From positions 1 to 64,000 of the forward strand of contig JAMPHT010000008.1 in the NCBI GenBank assembly GCA_023663285.1: a stretch of 64,000 nucleotides of DNA. The letters are read 5' to 3'. Positions 1 through 8,069 of this stretch are shown here, in pieces. Positions within the stretch are counted from its first letter, which is position 1. Every line of letters starts with the position of its first letter. The notes below the pieces were generated by a model. That model did no database searches, was not told the DNA's origin, and saw nothing but the letters and a program-made list of their open reading frames with translations. The position numbers and the translations under genes were made by a program. This stretch comes from Bacillota bacterium. Lineage in GTDB: Bacteria; Bacillota; Clostridia; Lachnospirales; Lachnospiraceae.

Positions 1-242
1 GCCACCATCCGGATCTGCAGCTCTATGTTCACCCGGCTGTCGTCGTTCAGCTCCACCCTTACATCCAGAATCCCCTGCTTCTGTTTGACATACCTTCTCC
101 ACAGAAACGGATTCGCCAGACGGACGGAACGGATCTCTCCCGCCGGAATTCCCAGAACGTCGCTGATAAAATATTTTCGCACCTCTTCGTTCAGCATGAG
201 CTGCTTAAAACTGAAATCGTACTTCAATGATACTATCTCCAT
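1..242 (-). CDS. Rpn-family recombination-promoting nuclease/putative transposase, N-terminal part (cut by window edge)
   Basis: Only the first 80 codons are inside the window; the gene runs off the left edge. The protein opens with the pattern YDFSFKQLM, continues with a stretch ending in GIPAGEIRSVRLANPFL, and reaches a region with LDVRVELND and INIELQ-like residues (here VNIELQ). This arrangement is typical of the PD-(D/E)XK nuclease family transposases (Rpn, PF12784), where the D...E-x-Q residues form the nuclease core. The ATG at 240-242 is preceded by AAAGGAGG at good spacing. Such proteins are usually about 300 residues long and are often found as scattered chromosomal copies in Lachnospiraceae. 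The family assignment is from motif recognition only. Confidence 0.75.
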   Translation of the reverse strand, partial: MEIVSLKYDFSFKQLMLNEEVRKYFISDVLGIPAGEIRSVRLANPFLWRRYVKQKQGILDVRVELNDDSRVNIELQIRMV

Positions 243-472
243 CCTCTTCCTCCTTTGCGTACAGGAGGCTTTCCCTTGGATGGCAACTTGAAAATCTCCT
301 GCTTTTTTGTAGATTTGAATTTAAAAGCATAGATTTTCCGATCGTTCTGATTGATTTGACAGAAATCTGACTGAAAACTAGAAACGGTTATGCTTTGTAT
401 CAATGATAACACATCAGCGGAGTATCTGCAAGGAATTTTTTCTCTTTTCAGCATCCCAAAATCCGGCATTCC

Positions 473-501
473 TTGACAAACCTTCCTCCTGCCTGTATAA
501 T
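473..501 (+). promoter_or_regulatory. consensus sigma-A promoter for the degV gene
   Basis: TTGACA at 473-478 and TATAAT at 496-501 are separated by exactly 17 bp, a perfect match to the vegetative promoter consensus. Transcription would start near 508 and give a leader of about 80 nt before the DegV start codon. The leader contains no obvious riboswitch or long hairpin. Confidence 0.85.
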
Positions 502-591
502 CTCTGATAATCGTTTAAAACATCCAAAGCGGCATTCGCCAGGGTCCTGTGGACTTTGGCTCATTGCCCGCGGCAGTAAAGGAGAATAATG

Positions 592-1440
592 ATGGGAATA
601 CATATTATTACCGATTCGGCTTCCGACATCCGGGCCTCCGAGAGGGAGAATCTGACCGTCATACCCATGACGATCACCTTCGGAGAAACAGAATATCAGG
701 ATGGCATTACGCTGGATCATAAACAATTTTATGAAATGTTGATTGAAAGCGACGCCCTGCCTGTCACAAGCCAGATCCCGCCCTTCCGGTTCGAGGAGGC
801 TATGAAAAGAGCTGTAGAGCAGGGCCACGAGGTCATTGCCATCACCATGTCCGGCAAGCTGTCCGGCACCTGGCAAAGCGCTGCGGTGGCAGCGAAAAAT
901 TTCCCCGACTCCGTCTATGTGGTGGACAGTGAAAACGTGACTGTGGGCGAACATATCCTGGTGGATTACGCCTTTCGGCTGATCGACCGGGGACTGGGCG
1001 CAGCAGAAATCACCGAGAAGCTGAATCTTCTCAAAAAGCGGATTCGCCTGGTAGCCCTGCTGGACACCTTGGAATATTTAAAAAAGGGCGGTCGCATTTC
1101 CAGCGCCGCCGCACTGGCCGGAAGCATTCTGTCCATTAAGCCTGTTATCGCCATACAGGACGGCGAGGTGGCCGTTCTCGGCAAGGCCAGAGGCTCCAAG
1201 CAGGCAAACAACCTGATTGTGGAACAGATCCGGTCCGCAGGCGGCATTGATTTTTCCATGCCCTATTTTCTGGGATACACGGGCTTAAGCCAGGACCTTA
1301 TCCAAAAGTATATCAAAGACAACGCTGCCCTCTGGGAAAGCGAGACTGACAGCCTTCCCGTGGACAGCGTAGGCGGCACCATCGGAACCCACGCAGGTCC
1401 CGGCGCCATAGCGGTTGCATTTGTTGCAAAAGAACACTAA
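592..1440 (+). CDS. DegV family fatty-acid-binding protein
   Basis: The product (282 residues) begins with the DegV signature IHIITDSASDI and contains ITMSGKLSGTWQSA and LDTLEYLKKGGRIS, the conserved segments that surround the bound fatty acid in this family. DegV/FakB-type proteins hold a fatty acid for phosphorylation by a FakA kinase; no kinase gene is visible nearby, so the role here is inferred from the family. Two ATGs stand in tandem (589 and 592). The AAAGGAG box at 578-584 lies 4 nt from the first and 7 nt from the second, so 592 is preferred. The stop overlaps the stop region of the convergent gene by 4 bp. Confidence 0.9.
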   Translation: MGIHIITDSASDIRASERENLTVIPMTITFGETEYQDGITLDHKQFYEMLIESDALPVTSQIPPFRFEEAMKRAVEQGHEVIAITMSGKLSGTWQSAAVAAKNFPDSVYVVDSENVTVGEHILVDYAFRLIDRGLGAAEITEKLNLLKKRIRLVALLDTLEYLKKGGRISSAAALAGSILSIKPVIAIQDGEVAVLGKARGSKQANNLIVEQIRSAGGIDFSMPYFLGYTGLSQDLIQKYIKDNAALWESETDSLPVDSVGGTIGTHAGPGAIAVAFVAKEH

Positions 1441-3572
1441 GTGTCATTACCCGGCATCCGGGAACCATCGCCGCCGGGGCCGGGCATCTGAGGCATCTCG
1501 CCATCTTCGGGCATCTGCGGTGCCTCTCCGTCCCCGGACCATTCCGGCATTCCGCCTCCCTCTGGCATCTGCGGCATCTCTCCGTCCCCGGACCACTCCG
1601 GCATTCCGCCTCCCTCTGGCATCTGCGGTGCCTCTCCGTTTCCCGGTCTCTCGCCGTCCCGGTTTCGTTCACCCCAATCGCCCTGGGAACCGCCTCTGCC
1701 GCCTCCGAAGCCGCCTCTATCTCCTCCGAAACCGCCTCTGCCGCCGCCTCCGAAGCCGCCGAAGCCGTTTCCATAGATCAGGCTCTCCAGCGTCACCTCA
1801 TATTCCTCACTTCCCACATGAACAGTGTAAGCGCCCCCCTGTACCAGTTCCGGACAGCTGACCACCAGAGAATTAAATCCGCTCTCCGCCGTATAGCTCA
1901 CCAGCACATTTCCTTCCCCGTCCTCCAGGCTGACCTCAGTGCCCGCCTTACAGTTGGAAGTACTGATCAAAATTGACCCCTGAGTGGAGGCTTCCCCGAA
2001 ATTCATAGCCATTCCGGAATTTCCCAGCGCCACCACTTTGCCGCCTGTGATCTGCCCGCTCCTCTCGTAGTCCAAAGCGCCGTTTGCGCTTGTCTCCGGT
2101 CCCGATATATAGATCTCGCCGCCGGTCACGGTAAGCGTCCCGTTGGAGTCGATACCGTCTCCGTCCGCATTGACATAGATCTGGCCGCCGGAGATCAGAA
2201 GGGAGCCTGCGGCATCAGAACTGCTGTCGGAGCCACCCCCGAACATTCCGCCGAAACCGCTTCCGTCCCTGCCGCCTGCGGCATTCAGCCCGTCGTCTGT
2301 GGCATACAGCCTGATATATCCTCCGGAAATAACGACCGAGTCTCCTTCTATACCCTCATAACAGGTAGAAATATTGAATACACCGCCCGCCACTGTGGTC
2401 ATCTCATCCCCATGCAGTCCGTCATCACCTGTGGCAATCTCAAACTGCCCGCCGGTGACAGTGAGATCGCTGTTGGAATGCAGCGCATCATCCTGGGAAT
2501 CTATATAGAAATTTCCACCGTTTATGATCATCTGCCCGCCGGCCTTGATACCCTTGGCGCTGACCTCACTGCCGTCCTCGTCCCTTGCGACGGTCTTATT
2601 AGCGCTTCCCTGTCCTGCCGCCAGATCAAAGGTGCCGCCGTTGATCTGCAGATAGATTCCCGCACTGATGCTGTCCCCATCAGAGACCACGGTGATACTG
2701 CCCCCCTCGATAAAGACAAAGCCCTTATCCTCTTTGTCCGCATTTTCGGAATGGATACCATCCTTTCCGGCAGTGATATTCAATGAAACCGCAGCAGCCT
2801 GCCCGGTGCTTTCCGCATCTGACGAATCCGCATCCCGGCTTCCGTCTGCTCCGCCTGCGGCAATGCGCACACTATCCTTGCCGGACAGTCCGTGTCCGGG
2901 CGCAATTATCGTGACTGCACCGCCCGTCACCTTCAAATCATCTTTCGACACGATGCCATGTCCCGTAACAGCCGTGACGTTCAGGCTGCCGCTGCCGTTT
3001 ATAGTCAGGTCGCTCTTTGTAAAAATGACCCCGTCGATATTGTTGTCGTCGATGCTCACATAGCTGTCGCCGCCGGAAAGGGTATTCACTGTGCCTTCCG
3101 CCAGAGTGATAAACACCTTATCCGCCTGCCGGACATAGATCGCCGCGCCGTTACTGTTGGATATCTCCACATTATCCAGGACCAGCTGGACCTTTGCGGT
3201 AGCTTCCGCATCTATGATCACCATCCCGTTTTTCAGAGAGCCGCTCAAAAGATAGACCCCCTCCTCAGTGATGGTGACGGTATCCCCGCCCAGCTCTATT
3301 TTAACGCAGTCCGACGCATCATATGCCCCGCTCCGGTCCCTGTCCGTGAACATGGAATCCTCGTCCACGATCGTCTCCGCCGCGGCTGATGCTCCTGCCG
3401 AGGATGCCCCGGCCGCCTGGCCCTGCCCGGTCGCCGCCAGGGATTCCTTTACCGGCTCTTCCTCCCCGCCGCAGCCGGACAGCATTCCCGCCGCCATACA
3501 GCCAATCGCTGCCAACGCACACAGCTTTCTCCGGCTCCTTTCTTTTATACTTATATCTCTTCTCCTTCTCAT
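1437..3572 (-). CDS. secreted lipoprotein with carbohydrate-binding domain (DUF4353/Cthe_2159-like)
   Basis: A protein of 711 residues. The N-terminus is a lipoprotein signal peptide: basic residues, a hydrophobic stretch and the lipobox LSGC. The main body is rich in repeated 'GG.i.I.s...DgI.s' turns (for example ITGGKVVALGNSG, DDGLHGDE), as in the parallel beta-helix carbohydrate-binding family PF14262 (Cthe_2159-like, which binds acidic plant polysaccharides). The C-terminal 110 residues are low complexity, first Gly/Phe/Arg-rich, then proline- and methionine-rich 18-residue repeats. The start at 3572 was chosen because GGAGGA lies 8 nt upstream and the signal peptide begins here; the frame is open further upstream without a good ribosome site. 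It lies downstream of the DUF4956 and VTC genes, probably in one operon. Its ligand is unknown. Confidence 0.8.
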   Translation of the reverse strand: MRRRRDISIKERSRRKLCALAAIGCMAAGMLSGCGGEEEPVKESLAATGQGQAAGASSAGASAAAETIVDEDSMFTDRDRSGAYDASDCVKIELGGDTVTITEEGVYLLSGSLKNGMVIIDAEATAKVQLVLDNVEISNSNGAAIYVRQADKVFITLAEGTVNTLSGGDSYVSIDDNNIDGVIFTKSDLTINGSGSLNVTAVTGHGIVSKDDLKVTGGAVTIIAPGHGLSGKDSVRIAAGGADGSRDADSSDAESTGQAAAVSLNITAGKDGIHSENADKEDKGFVFIEGGSITVVSDGDSISAGIYLQINGGTFDLAAGQGSANKTVARDEDGSEVSAKGIKAGGQMIINGGNFYIDSQDDALHSNSDLTVTGGQFEIATGDDGLHGDEMTTVAGGVFNISTCYEGIEGDSVVISGGYIRLYATDDGLNAAGGRDGSGFGGMFGGGSDSSSDAAGSLLISGGQIYVNADGDGIDSNGTLTVTGGEIYISGPETSANGALDYERSGQITGGKVVALGNSGMAMNFGEASTQGSILISTSNCKAGTEVSLEDGEGNVLVSYTAESGFNSLVVSCPELVQGGAYTVHVGSEEYEVTLESLIYGNGFGGFGGGGRGGFGGDRGGFGGGRGGSQGDWGERNRDGERPGNGEAPQMPEGGGMPEWSGDGEMPQMPEGGGMPEWSGDGEAPQMPEDGEMPQMPGPGGDGSRMPGNDT
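1511..1640 (-). repeat. 54-bp tandem repeats coding a Met/Pro/Gly-rich tail
   Basis: Copies of the segment GCATCTGCGG recur at 1511, 1565 and 1619, exactly 54 bp apart, within the 3' end of the lipoprotein gene. Each unit codes for 18 residues of the type MPEGGGMPEWSGDGEAPQ. Such coding repeats can change number by slippage or recombination. Confidence 0.85.
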
Positions 3573-3603
3573 CACACTAATCCTCCACGCCGCCCTGCTG
3601 CAG

Positions 3604-4299
3604 TTATAATTCATACGCCGCCGTCTCCCTGTGGGACACGGAGATCTCCAGATTCCCGTTCCGGCAGCGCAGCTTGTCAATCAGCTCCTTCTCTTCCTCC
3701 GGACTGTTTAAGACCAGGTCATAAGTCAAACGGAACAGGCTTCCCATGTTGGTGGTCTTTACCTGGATCAACTCATGGGAGGAGGTGTACTCCTTCAGCA
3801 CCCCGTCAAAAGCCCCGGTGTAATCCAGATCCTCCGGTATCGTAATGTGAAGCACCTTATATTTCTCACTGTTTTTCCTGCTGCCGAAATCCAGCCTGCT
3901 GTACAGCATCATGACCCCGCACAGCAGAACCGTGAACAGTACCGCATATCCCAGATAACCCATGCCTGCGATCAGCCCTGCGCACATCCCCAGGAAAATA
4001 GCCCCTATTTCCTTCGCCGTTCCCGGCGCAGACCGAAAGCGGACCAGGCTGAAAGCCCCTGCCACTGCCACTCCCGCACCCACATTGCCGTTTACCATCA
4101 TGATGACCACACAGACGATTGCCGGAAGCAGGGCCAGCGTAGCCAGAAAGCTTCGGCTGTAGCGGTTCCTGTAGGTATAGCAGACTGCCAGGATCAGCCC
4201 TATGACCAGCGACACCCCAATGCACAGCAGAAACTCCGGCACGGAAATGACCACCGTGAACTGCGTATCAAAAATCCCCTTAAAAATCGTGTTAAGCAT
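3604..4299 (-). CDS. DUF4956 domain-containing membrane protein
   Basis: A 231-residue protein. About four hydrophobic segments fill roughly residues 18-140 (including VCVVIMMVNGNVGAGVAVAG and a stretch around AGLIAGMGYLGYA), followed by a cytosolic C-terminal part of about 90 residues. The segment GAFSLVRFRSAPGTAKEI is characteristic of DUF4956. Genes of this family commonly sit beside VTC-domain and CotH or carbohydrate-binding genes, as here. The start ATG overlaps the end of the VTC gene by 8 bp, so the two are likely translationally coupled. No enzymatic activity is known for the family; a role as membrane partner of the VTC protein is inferred from this repeated pairing. Confidence 0.85.
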   Translation of the reverse strand: MLNTIFKGIFDTQFTVVISVPEFLLCIGVSLVIGLILAVCYTYRNRYSRSFLATLALLPAIVCVVIMMVNGNVGAGVAVAGAFSLVRFRSAPGTAKEIGAIFLGMCAGLIAGMGYLGYAVLFTVLLCGVMMLYSRLDFGSRKNSEKYKVLHITIPEDLDYTGAFDGVLKEYTSSHELIQVKTTNMGSLFRLTYDLVLNSPEEEKELIDKLRCRNGNLEISVSHRETAAYEL

Positions 4300-5008
4300 A
4301 AATCAATTCTCCTTTATCTCTGTTATAGATCTCTGTGTATGCATTGCCGTATTTTGAAAAGGACGTCTTTCTGATCTCCTTCTCCGACAGCGCCTTTACC
4401 ATCCACAGAGGAATATTTCCCGGCGTCTTGATCTCCATCAGGGTCTGTCCCGGCTTCAGTATCGGCGTTCCGTAAACTCCCTTTTCCAGAGACAGCTCCG
4501 TCTTCCGCCAGAGAATATTTTCGTCAAAGGTCACCCGAAGCTCACCGGGCTCCCTGGTGTAATATGCCTCCCTCTCATAGGAGAGAAATACCTTGGGCGC
4601 CAGCGTCCGATAAAACTTCAGAAAGTAATCTATCTCCTCCGCGATCTGGGATCTGTCCGGCGCTTCTCTTCTGCCCGCAAGATAATCCATGGCAGCCTTC
4701 TCCGGAATATGTATCCTGCGCTTATAGACCACACCCTCATATTTCTTTTTCAGCTCCACGAACACCTTATCCCCAGGCTCCACCGGTCCGTAGCTTCTGA
4801 CTCTCAGCTTTTCCTTGTACACAGGCTGTTCCAGCGACTTCCTCACAAGCCTGTAATTGTCCGTGTCATAATAAATGTTCCTTATGGTACTCCTGCCGTA
4901 GGCGTCCAACTCCATATAGGGCTCCATGGCTGCCAGGACAGCCTCCTTCTGTTTCCTGTCCAGCAGGTACTTCATCTCATATCTCTGAAAGGTCATCTGG
5001 GAATCCAT
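4292..5008 (-). CDS. VTC-domain polyphosphate polymerase-like protein
   Basis: A 238-residue protein with the VTC tunnel-fold signature: an early basic RYEMKYLL segment, the IRNIYYDTDNY segment, KLRVRSYG, VFVELKKKYEGVVYKRR, then a later SYEREAYY and the acidic/basic pair at ELRVTFDENI and LMEIKTPG. In yeast Vtc4 these residues line a tunnel where polyphosphate is made from ATP; bacterial members usually sit near DUF4956 genes. The start at 5008 follows AAAGGAGG by 7 nt; an upstream in-frame start lacks such a site. The substrate of the bacterial protein is not established, so polyphosphate synthesis is inference from the family. Confidence 0.85.
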   Translation of the reverse strand: MDSQMTFQRYEMKYLLDRKQKEAVLAAMEPYMELDAYGRSTIRNIYYDTDNYRLVRKSLEQPVYKEKLRVRSYGPVEPGDKVFVELKKKYEGVVYKRRIHIPEKAAMDYLAGRREAPDRSQIAEEIDYFLKFYRTLAPKVFLSYEREAYYTREPGELRVTFDENILWRKTELSLEKGVYGTPILKPGQTLMEIKTPGNIPLWMVKALSEKEIRKTSFSKYGNAYTEIYNRDKGELIYA

Positions 5009-5055
5009 CTTACCGCCTCCTTTGTTCCTCTTGACTTTACTTATCTTATCAGACG

Positions 5056-5075
5056 AACCTAAATGCAACCTAAAT
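5056..5075. promoter_or_regulatory. OmpR-type direct repeat between divergent operons
   Basis: AACCTAAAT occurs at 5056-5064 and again at 5067-5075, giving an 11-bp period, the usual arrangement of two half sites bound by an OmpR/PhoB-family response regulator dimer. It lies 48 bp upstream of the VTC operon start and just upstream of the two-component promoter, so the adjacent regulator could control both directions. Binding is inferred. Confidence 0.6.
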
Positions 5076-5089
5076 CTATTGTGAACAAA

Positions 5090-5118
5090 TTGTGTTTTTC
5101 CGGAATCTCTGGTAAAAT
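5090..5118 (+). promoter_or_regulatory. promoter of the two-component operon
   Basis: TTGTGT at 5090-5095 and TAAAAT at 5113-5118 with a 17-bp spacer, 37 bp before the response-regulator ATG. It directly follows the 11-bp direct repeat, a position consistent with activation by the repeat-binding protein. Confidence 0.6.
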
Positions 5119-5154
5119 AACAATAACTCGCGGAAATAAAGGAGGTATCCGGCT

Positions 5155-5844
5155 ATGCGCCTGCTGATCGCAGAGGATGACAGGGATATCGTGAAGGCCC
5201 TGACCGCTCTTTTTGAACACAACAATTACAGCGTCGACGCCGTATATAACGGAAAAGAAGGCTGTGATTACGCTCTGGAGGGAAATTACGACGGTATCAT
5301 AATGGATGTCATGATGCCCGGCATGGACGGCCTGGAGGTGCTGCGGACCCTGCGGAAAGCAGGGATCAAGACCCCCGTCCTTCTGCTCACTGCCAGAGGA
5401 GAGCTGGAGGACCGCGTAAACGGGCTGGACGCCGGGGCAGACGATTACCTGCCAAAGCCCTTTGCCGCCAGCGAGCTTCTGGCAAGGGTCCGGGCCATGC
5501 TGCGCCGCAGGGAAAACTATCAGGATGACATTCTTGCATTTGAAGGGCTGTGTCTGAATCCTGCCACCTTTGAGCTCAGCTTTCAGGGCGAAAACCTGCG
5601 CCTGGTGAGCCGGGAATTTCAGATGCTGCAGCTGCTGATGCAGTCCCCCGGAAGCCTCATTTCCACAGAACAGTTCATGGAGCGCATCTGGGGCTGGGAT
5701 TCCGATGTGGAGGTCAGTATCGTCTGGGTCTATATTTCCAACCTGCGGAAAAAAATCGACAAGCTTAAGGCCCCTGTCAATATCAAAGCCGTGCGGGGCG
5801 CAGGCTACTGCCTGGAAAAGCGTTCCGACCCCGAAACAGCCTGA
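5155..5844 (+). CDS. OmpR-family response regulator
   Basis: A 229-residue protein with an N-terminal receiver domain (acidic pair D8/D9, phospho-acceptor D51 in IIMDVMMPGMDGLE, the Thr of LLLTAR and the Lys of LPKPF) and a C-terminal winged-helix DNA-binding domain (from about residue 125, containing REFQMLQLLM and the ending AVRGAGYCLE). The ATG follows AAAGGAGG. It is 42 bp from the histidine kinase gene, so the two form one operon. The likely targets are its own promoter and the divergent VTC/DUF4956/lipoprotein operon, judged from the direct repeat between them. Confidence 0.93.
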   Translation: MRLLIAEDDRDIVKALTALFEHNNYSVDAVYNGKEGCDYALEGNYDGIIMDVMMPGMDGLEVLRTLRKAGIKTPVLLLTARGELEDRVNGLDAGADDYLPKPFAASELLARVRAMLRRRENYQDDILAFEGLCLNPATFELSFQGENLRLVSREFQMLQLLMQSPGSLISTEQFMERIWGWDSDVEVSIVWVYISNLRKKIDKLKAPVNIKAVRGAGYCLEKRSDPETA

Positions 5845-5886
5845 TACTCATGGGCGGATTTTTCGTCCGACAAGGAGAATGCCTTC

Positions 5887-7302
5887 ATGATAAAGAAATT
5901 ACAGAAAAAATTTATTTCCATTACCGCCGCTGCCCTGTTTGCCGTCATTCTGCTGGTGCTGACAGCCGTCAACGGTATTTTCTTCTTTCAGTCGAACCGA
6001 CAGCTGGACCGGCGACTGAATATGCTTATAAACGATTATATGATCCTGCCGTCCCAGGCGCCTGCGATCCCGGCGGAGGATCAGACACCCCAGCCCGCCA
6101 CTGGCCCGGCGGAAGGTCAGACTCCCCAGCCCGCCACTGGACCGGCAGAAGGTCAGACTCCCCAGCCCGCCACTGGACCGGCAGAAAATCCTCACGCAGG
6201 CGGTAAGCGCTTTCCCGACAGCGAACAGTCAAATGACCCCTTGGGCGCCATGCCCCATTTCGGAAATCGCCTTCTCATCCGCACCGACGGATGCGTTGTC
6301 TGTCTGGATGAGGCCGGAAATATTCTGGAGATCCGGCAGGATGCTGCGGAAAACTACTCGGAGGATGAGCTGTCCGCCATGACTGCCGCCCTCCTGAAAA
6401 AGGGACGCACCCAGGGCTGGCACCGATACTTTAAGTTCCGTATCACCGCCCATACGGGAGCAGACGGAAGCACAGTGACCATGATCGGCCTTATCAATGC
6501 CTCCTCCGACCTTTATTCCGTAGTTACCATGCTGCTGATCTCTGTGGTGATCGGACTTCTAAGCTTCTTTCTGGCGCTGTTTATCATCATACTGGCTTCC
6601 GGACACGCAGTAAAGCCCGTTGCGGAAAGCTACGCCCGCCAGAAGCAGTTTGTCACGGACGCGGGACATGAACTGAAAACGCCTCTGACCGTCATATCCG
6701 CCAACAGCGAGCTGGCAAGGATGATCTACGGGGACAGCGAATGGTTTGACAGCATTGACAGACAGGTGGGCAAGATGAACAGCCTGGTGCGCAGCCTGAT
6801 CACCCTGGCTAAGATGGATGAAGAGCAAAAGCCTGTGTTCACCGCCTTCGATCTCAGCGATGCGGTGTACGACACAGCAAAGTCCTTTGAAGGGCTGCTG
6901 CATTCCCAGGGAAAACTGATCGTCTTTGATATTGCAGAGCATATAGAATATACCGGAGATGAATCCAGAATGCGACAGGTGGTGTCCATTCTCATGGACA
7001 ATGCCGTGAAATACTGTGACCCGGAGGGCAAGGTTGCCGTGAAGCTTTTCCGTGACAAACAGGTGAAGCTGCAGGTCATCAATGACTTTGCAGCTGTGAC
7101 GGACTGCGAGCTTGACAAGGTCTTTGAGCGTTTCTACCGGGCGGACAAAGCCAGGACCCCCGACGGCAGCTACGGCCTCGGTCTCTCCATCGCTAAATCC
7201 ATCGTGGAGCTGCATAAGGGCAAGATCCGTGCAAGGGCTCTGGACCACGGACGCATCCTGTTCGAGGTGACGCTGGCCGTTCAGCCTCACAGCAGAAGCT
7301 GA
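5887..7302 (+). CDS. sensor histidine kinase
   Basis: A 471-residue membrane kinase. A first transmembrane segment spans about residues 10-35, an extracellular part follows to about residue 205, and a second strongly hydrophobic segment (LLISVVIGLLSFFLALFIII) returns the chain to the cytosol. The dimerisation/phospho-acceptor helix carries H261 in DAGHELKTPLT; the ATPase domain has the N-box DNAVKYC, the F-box region ERFYRADKA and the G-box YGLGLS. The extracellular part starts with three tandem copies of a proline-rich 12-residue unit (TPQPATGPAEGQ). The signal sensed is unknown. It partners with the upstream response regulator. Confidence 0.92.
   Translation: MIKKLQKKFISITAAALFAVILLVLTAVNGIFFFQSNRQLDRRLNMLINDYMILPSQAPAIPAEDQTPQPATGPAEGQTPQPATGPAEGQTPQPATGPAENPHAGGKRFPDSEQSNDPLGAMPHFGNRLLIRTDGCVVCLDEAGNILEIRQDAAENYSEDELSAMTAALLKKGRTQGWHRYFKFRITAHTGADGSTVTMIGLINASSDLYSVVTMLLISVVIGLLSFFLALFIIILASGHAVKPVAESYARQKQFVTDAGHELKTPLTVISANSELARMIYGDSEWFDSIDRQVGKMNSLVRSLITLAKMDEEQKPVFTAFDLSDAVYDTAKSFEGLLHSQGKLIVFDIAEHIEYTGDESRMRQVVSILMDNAVKYCDPEGKVAVKLFRDKQVKLQVINDFAAVTDCELDKVFERFYRADKARTPDGSYGLGLSIAKSIVELHKGKIRARALDHGRILFEVTLAVQPHSRS
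6082..6186 (+). repeat. 36-bp tandem repeat in the kinase sensor region
   Basis: Three head-to-tail copies start at 6082, 6118 and 6154, the last lacking its final 3 bp; copies 2 and 3 are nearly identical. Each codes for TPQPATGPAEGQ, a proline-rich extracytoplasmic stalk just after the first membrane segment. Copy number would change stalk length without breaking the frame. Confidence 0.9.
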
Positions 7303-7324
7303 AGAACTGCTCACGTCCTGCAGC

Positions 7325-8053
7325 TCAAGAAACGCGTCGGTTTCTCACTCGTCTGCTGACCTCTTCCCCGATCCTGCTTTTCACCAGCTCCGCGATCCGG
7401 AGCGTGGTCATTCCTTTGTATTCCTCATAAAAAAGAGGCTTTAAGAAATGCACCTGGGTCCGGACCTTTTTCAGAGAATTCATTCCGAAGGGCTTGTAGG
7501 AATCAATGAGGGCAACCGGGACGATGGGCGCTTTCGCTTTGACAGCACACTTGAATGCCCCCGGCATAAAGTCCTGCACATCATTTTTGTTGTGGTCATA
7601 ACCGCCCTCCGGAAATACAATATACCTTCTGCCGGCCGCCACCTCCTCCGCGATCTGCAGGATCGTCCTGACCTGGCTCCGCATATCCCGCTTGTCCAGC
7701 CGCTTTCCCCTGACCAGATCGATAAAGGGACTCACAATGGGCAGCCGGGAACGGTCATAGTCCATGACAAGGGTGCAGGGGCTTGGATGTGCGTACATGA
7801 TGCCCAGGCTGTCATACTTGCCCTGATGGTTGGGATACATCACATAGCCTCCCTCCTTCGGCAGATACTCCAGCCCGGTGTACTCTGTCTCGATCCGCCC
7901 GTGGCGCATCATGATACGAATGCACCGGCGTGCCATCCGATAGCGCTTTTCCTCCGAAAAGTCCCCGTTGCACCTTTCAATTATCTTTGCTTTTGTCAGA
8001 TAATAAACGATAAACGGCAGTGAGACCACCACCACAAATCCCAATCTCAGCAT
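7325..8053 (-). CDS. 1-acyl-sn-glycerol-3-phosphate acyltransferase family protein
   Basis: A 242-residue protein with an N-terminal membrane segment (FVVVVSLPFIVYYL) and the acyltransferase motifs NHQGKYD (the NHx4D catalytic motif) and VFPEGGYD (FPEG, glycerol-phosphate binding), followed by KAPIVPVALIDSY. PlsC-type enzymes add the second acyl chain to lysophosphatidate in phospholipid synthesis. It starts 16 bp after the stop of the PurF-like gene, with GAGG upstream of the ATG, so it is probably co-transcribed with it. Being one of several PlsC-like paralogues usual in Clostridia, the exact acceptor cannot be read from sequence. Confidence 0.87.
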   Translation of the reverse strand: MLRLGFVVVVSLPFIVYYLTKAKIIERCNGDFSEEKRYRMARRCIRIMMRHGRIETEYTGLEYLPKEGGYVMYPNHQGKYDSLGIMYAHPSPCTLVMDYDRSRLPIVSPFIDLVRGKRLDKRDMRSQVRTILQIAEEVAAGRRYIVFPEGGYDHNKNDVQDFMPGAFKCAVKAKAPIVPVALIDSYKPFGMNSLKKVRTQVHFLKPLFYEEYKGMTTLRIAELVKSRIGEEVSRRVRNRRVS

Positions 8054-8069
8054 AAATACCCGAAACCTC

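Noticed and set aside
2412..3389. Long open frames on the plus strand opposite the surface lipoprotein gene
   Set aside because: They are GC-rich mirror frames of a strongly supported gene, with no ribosome sites and no protein-like motifs.
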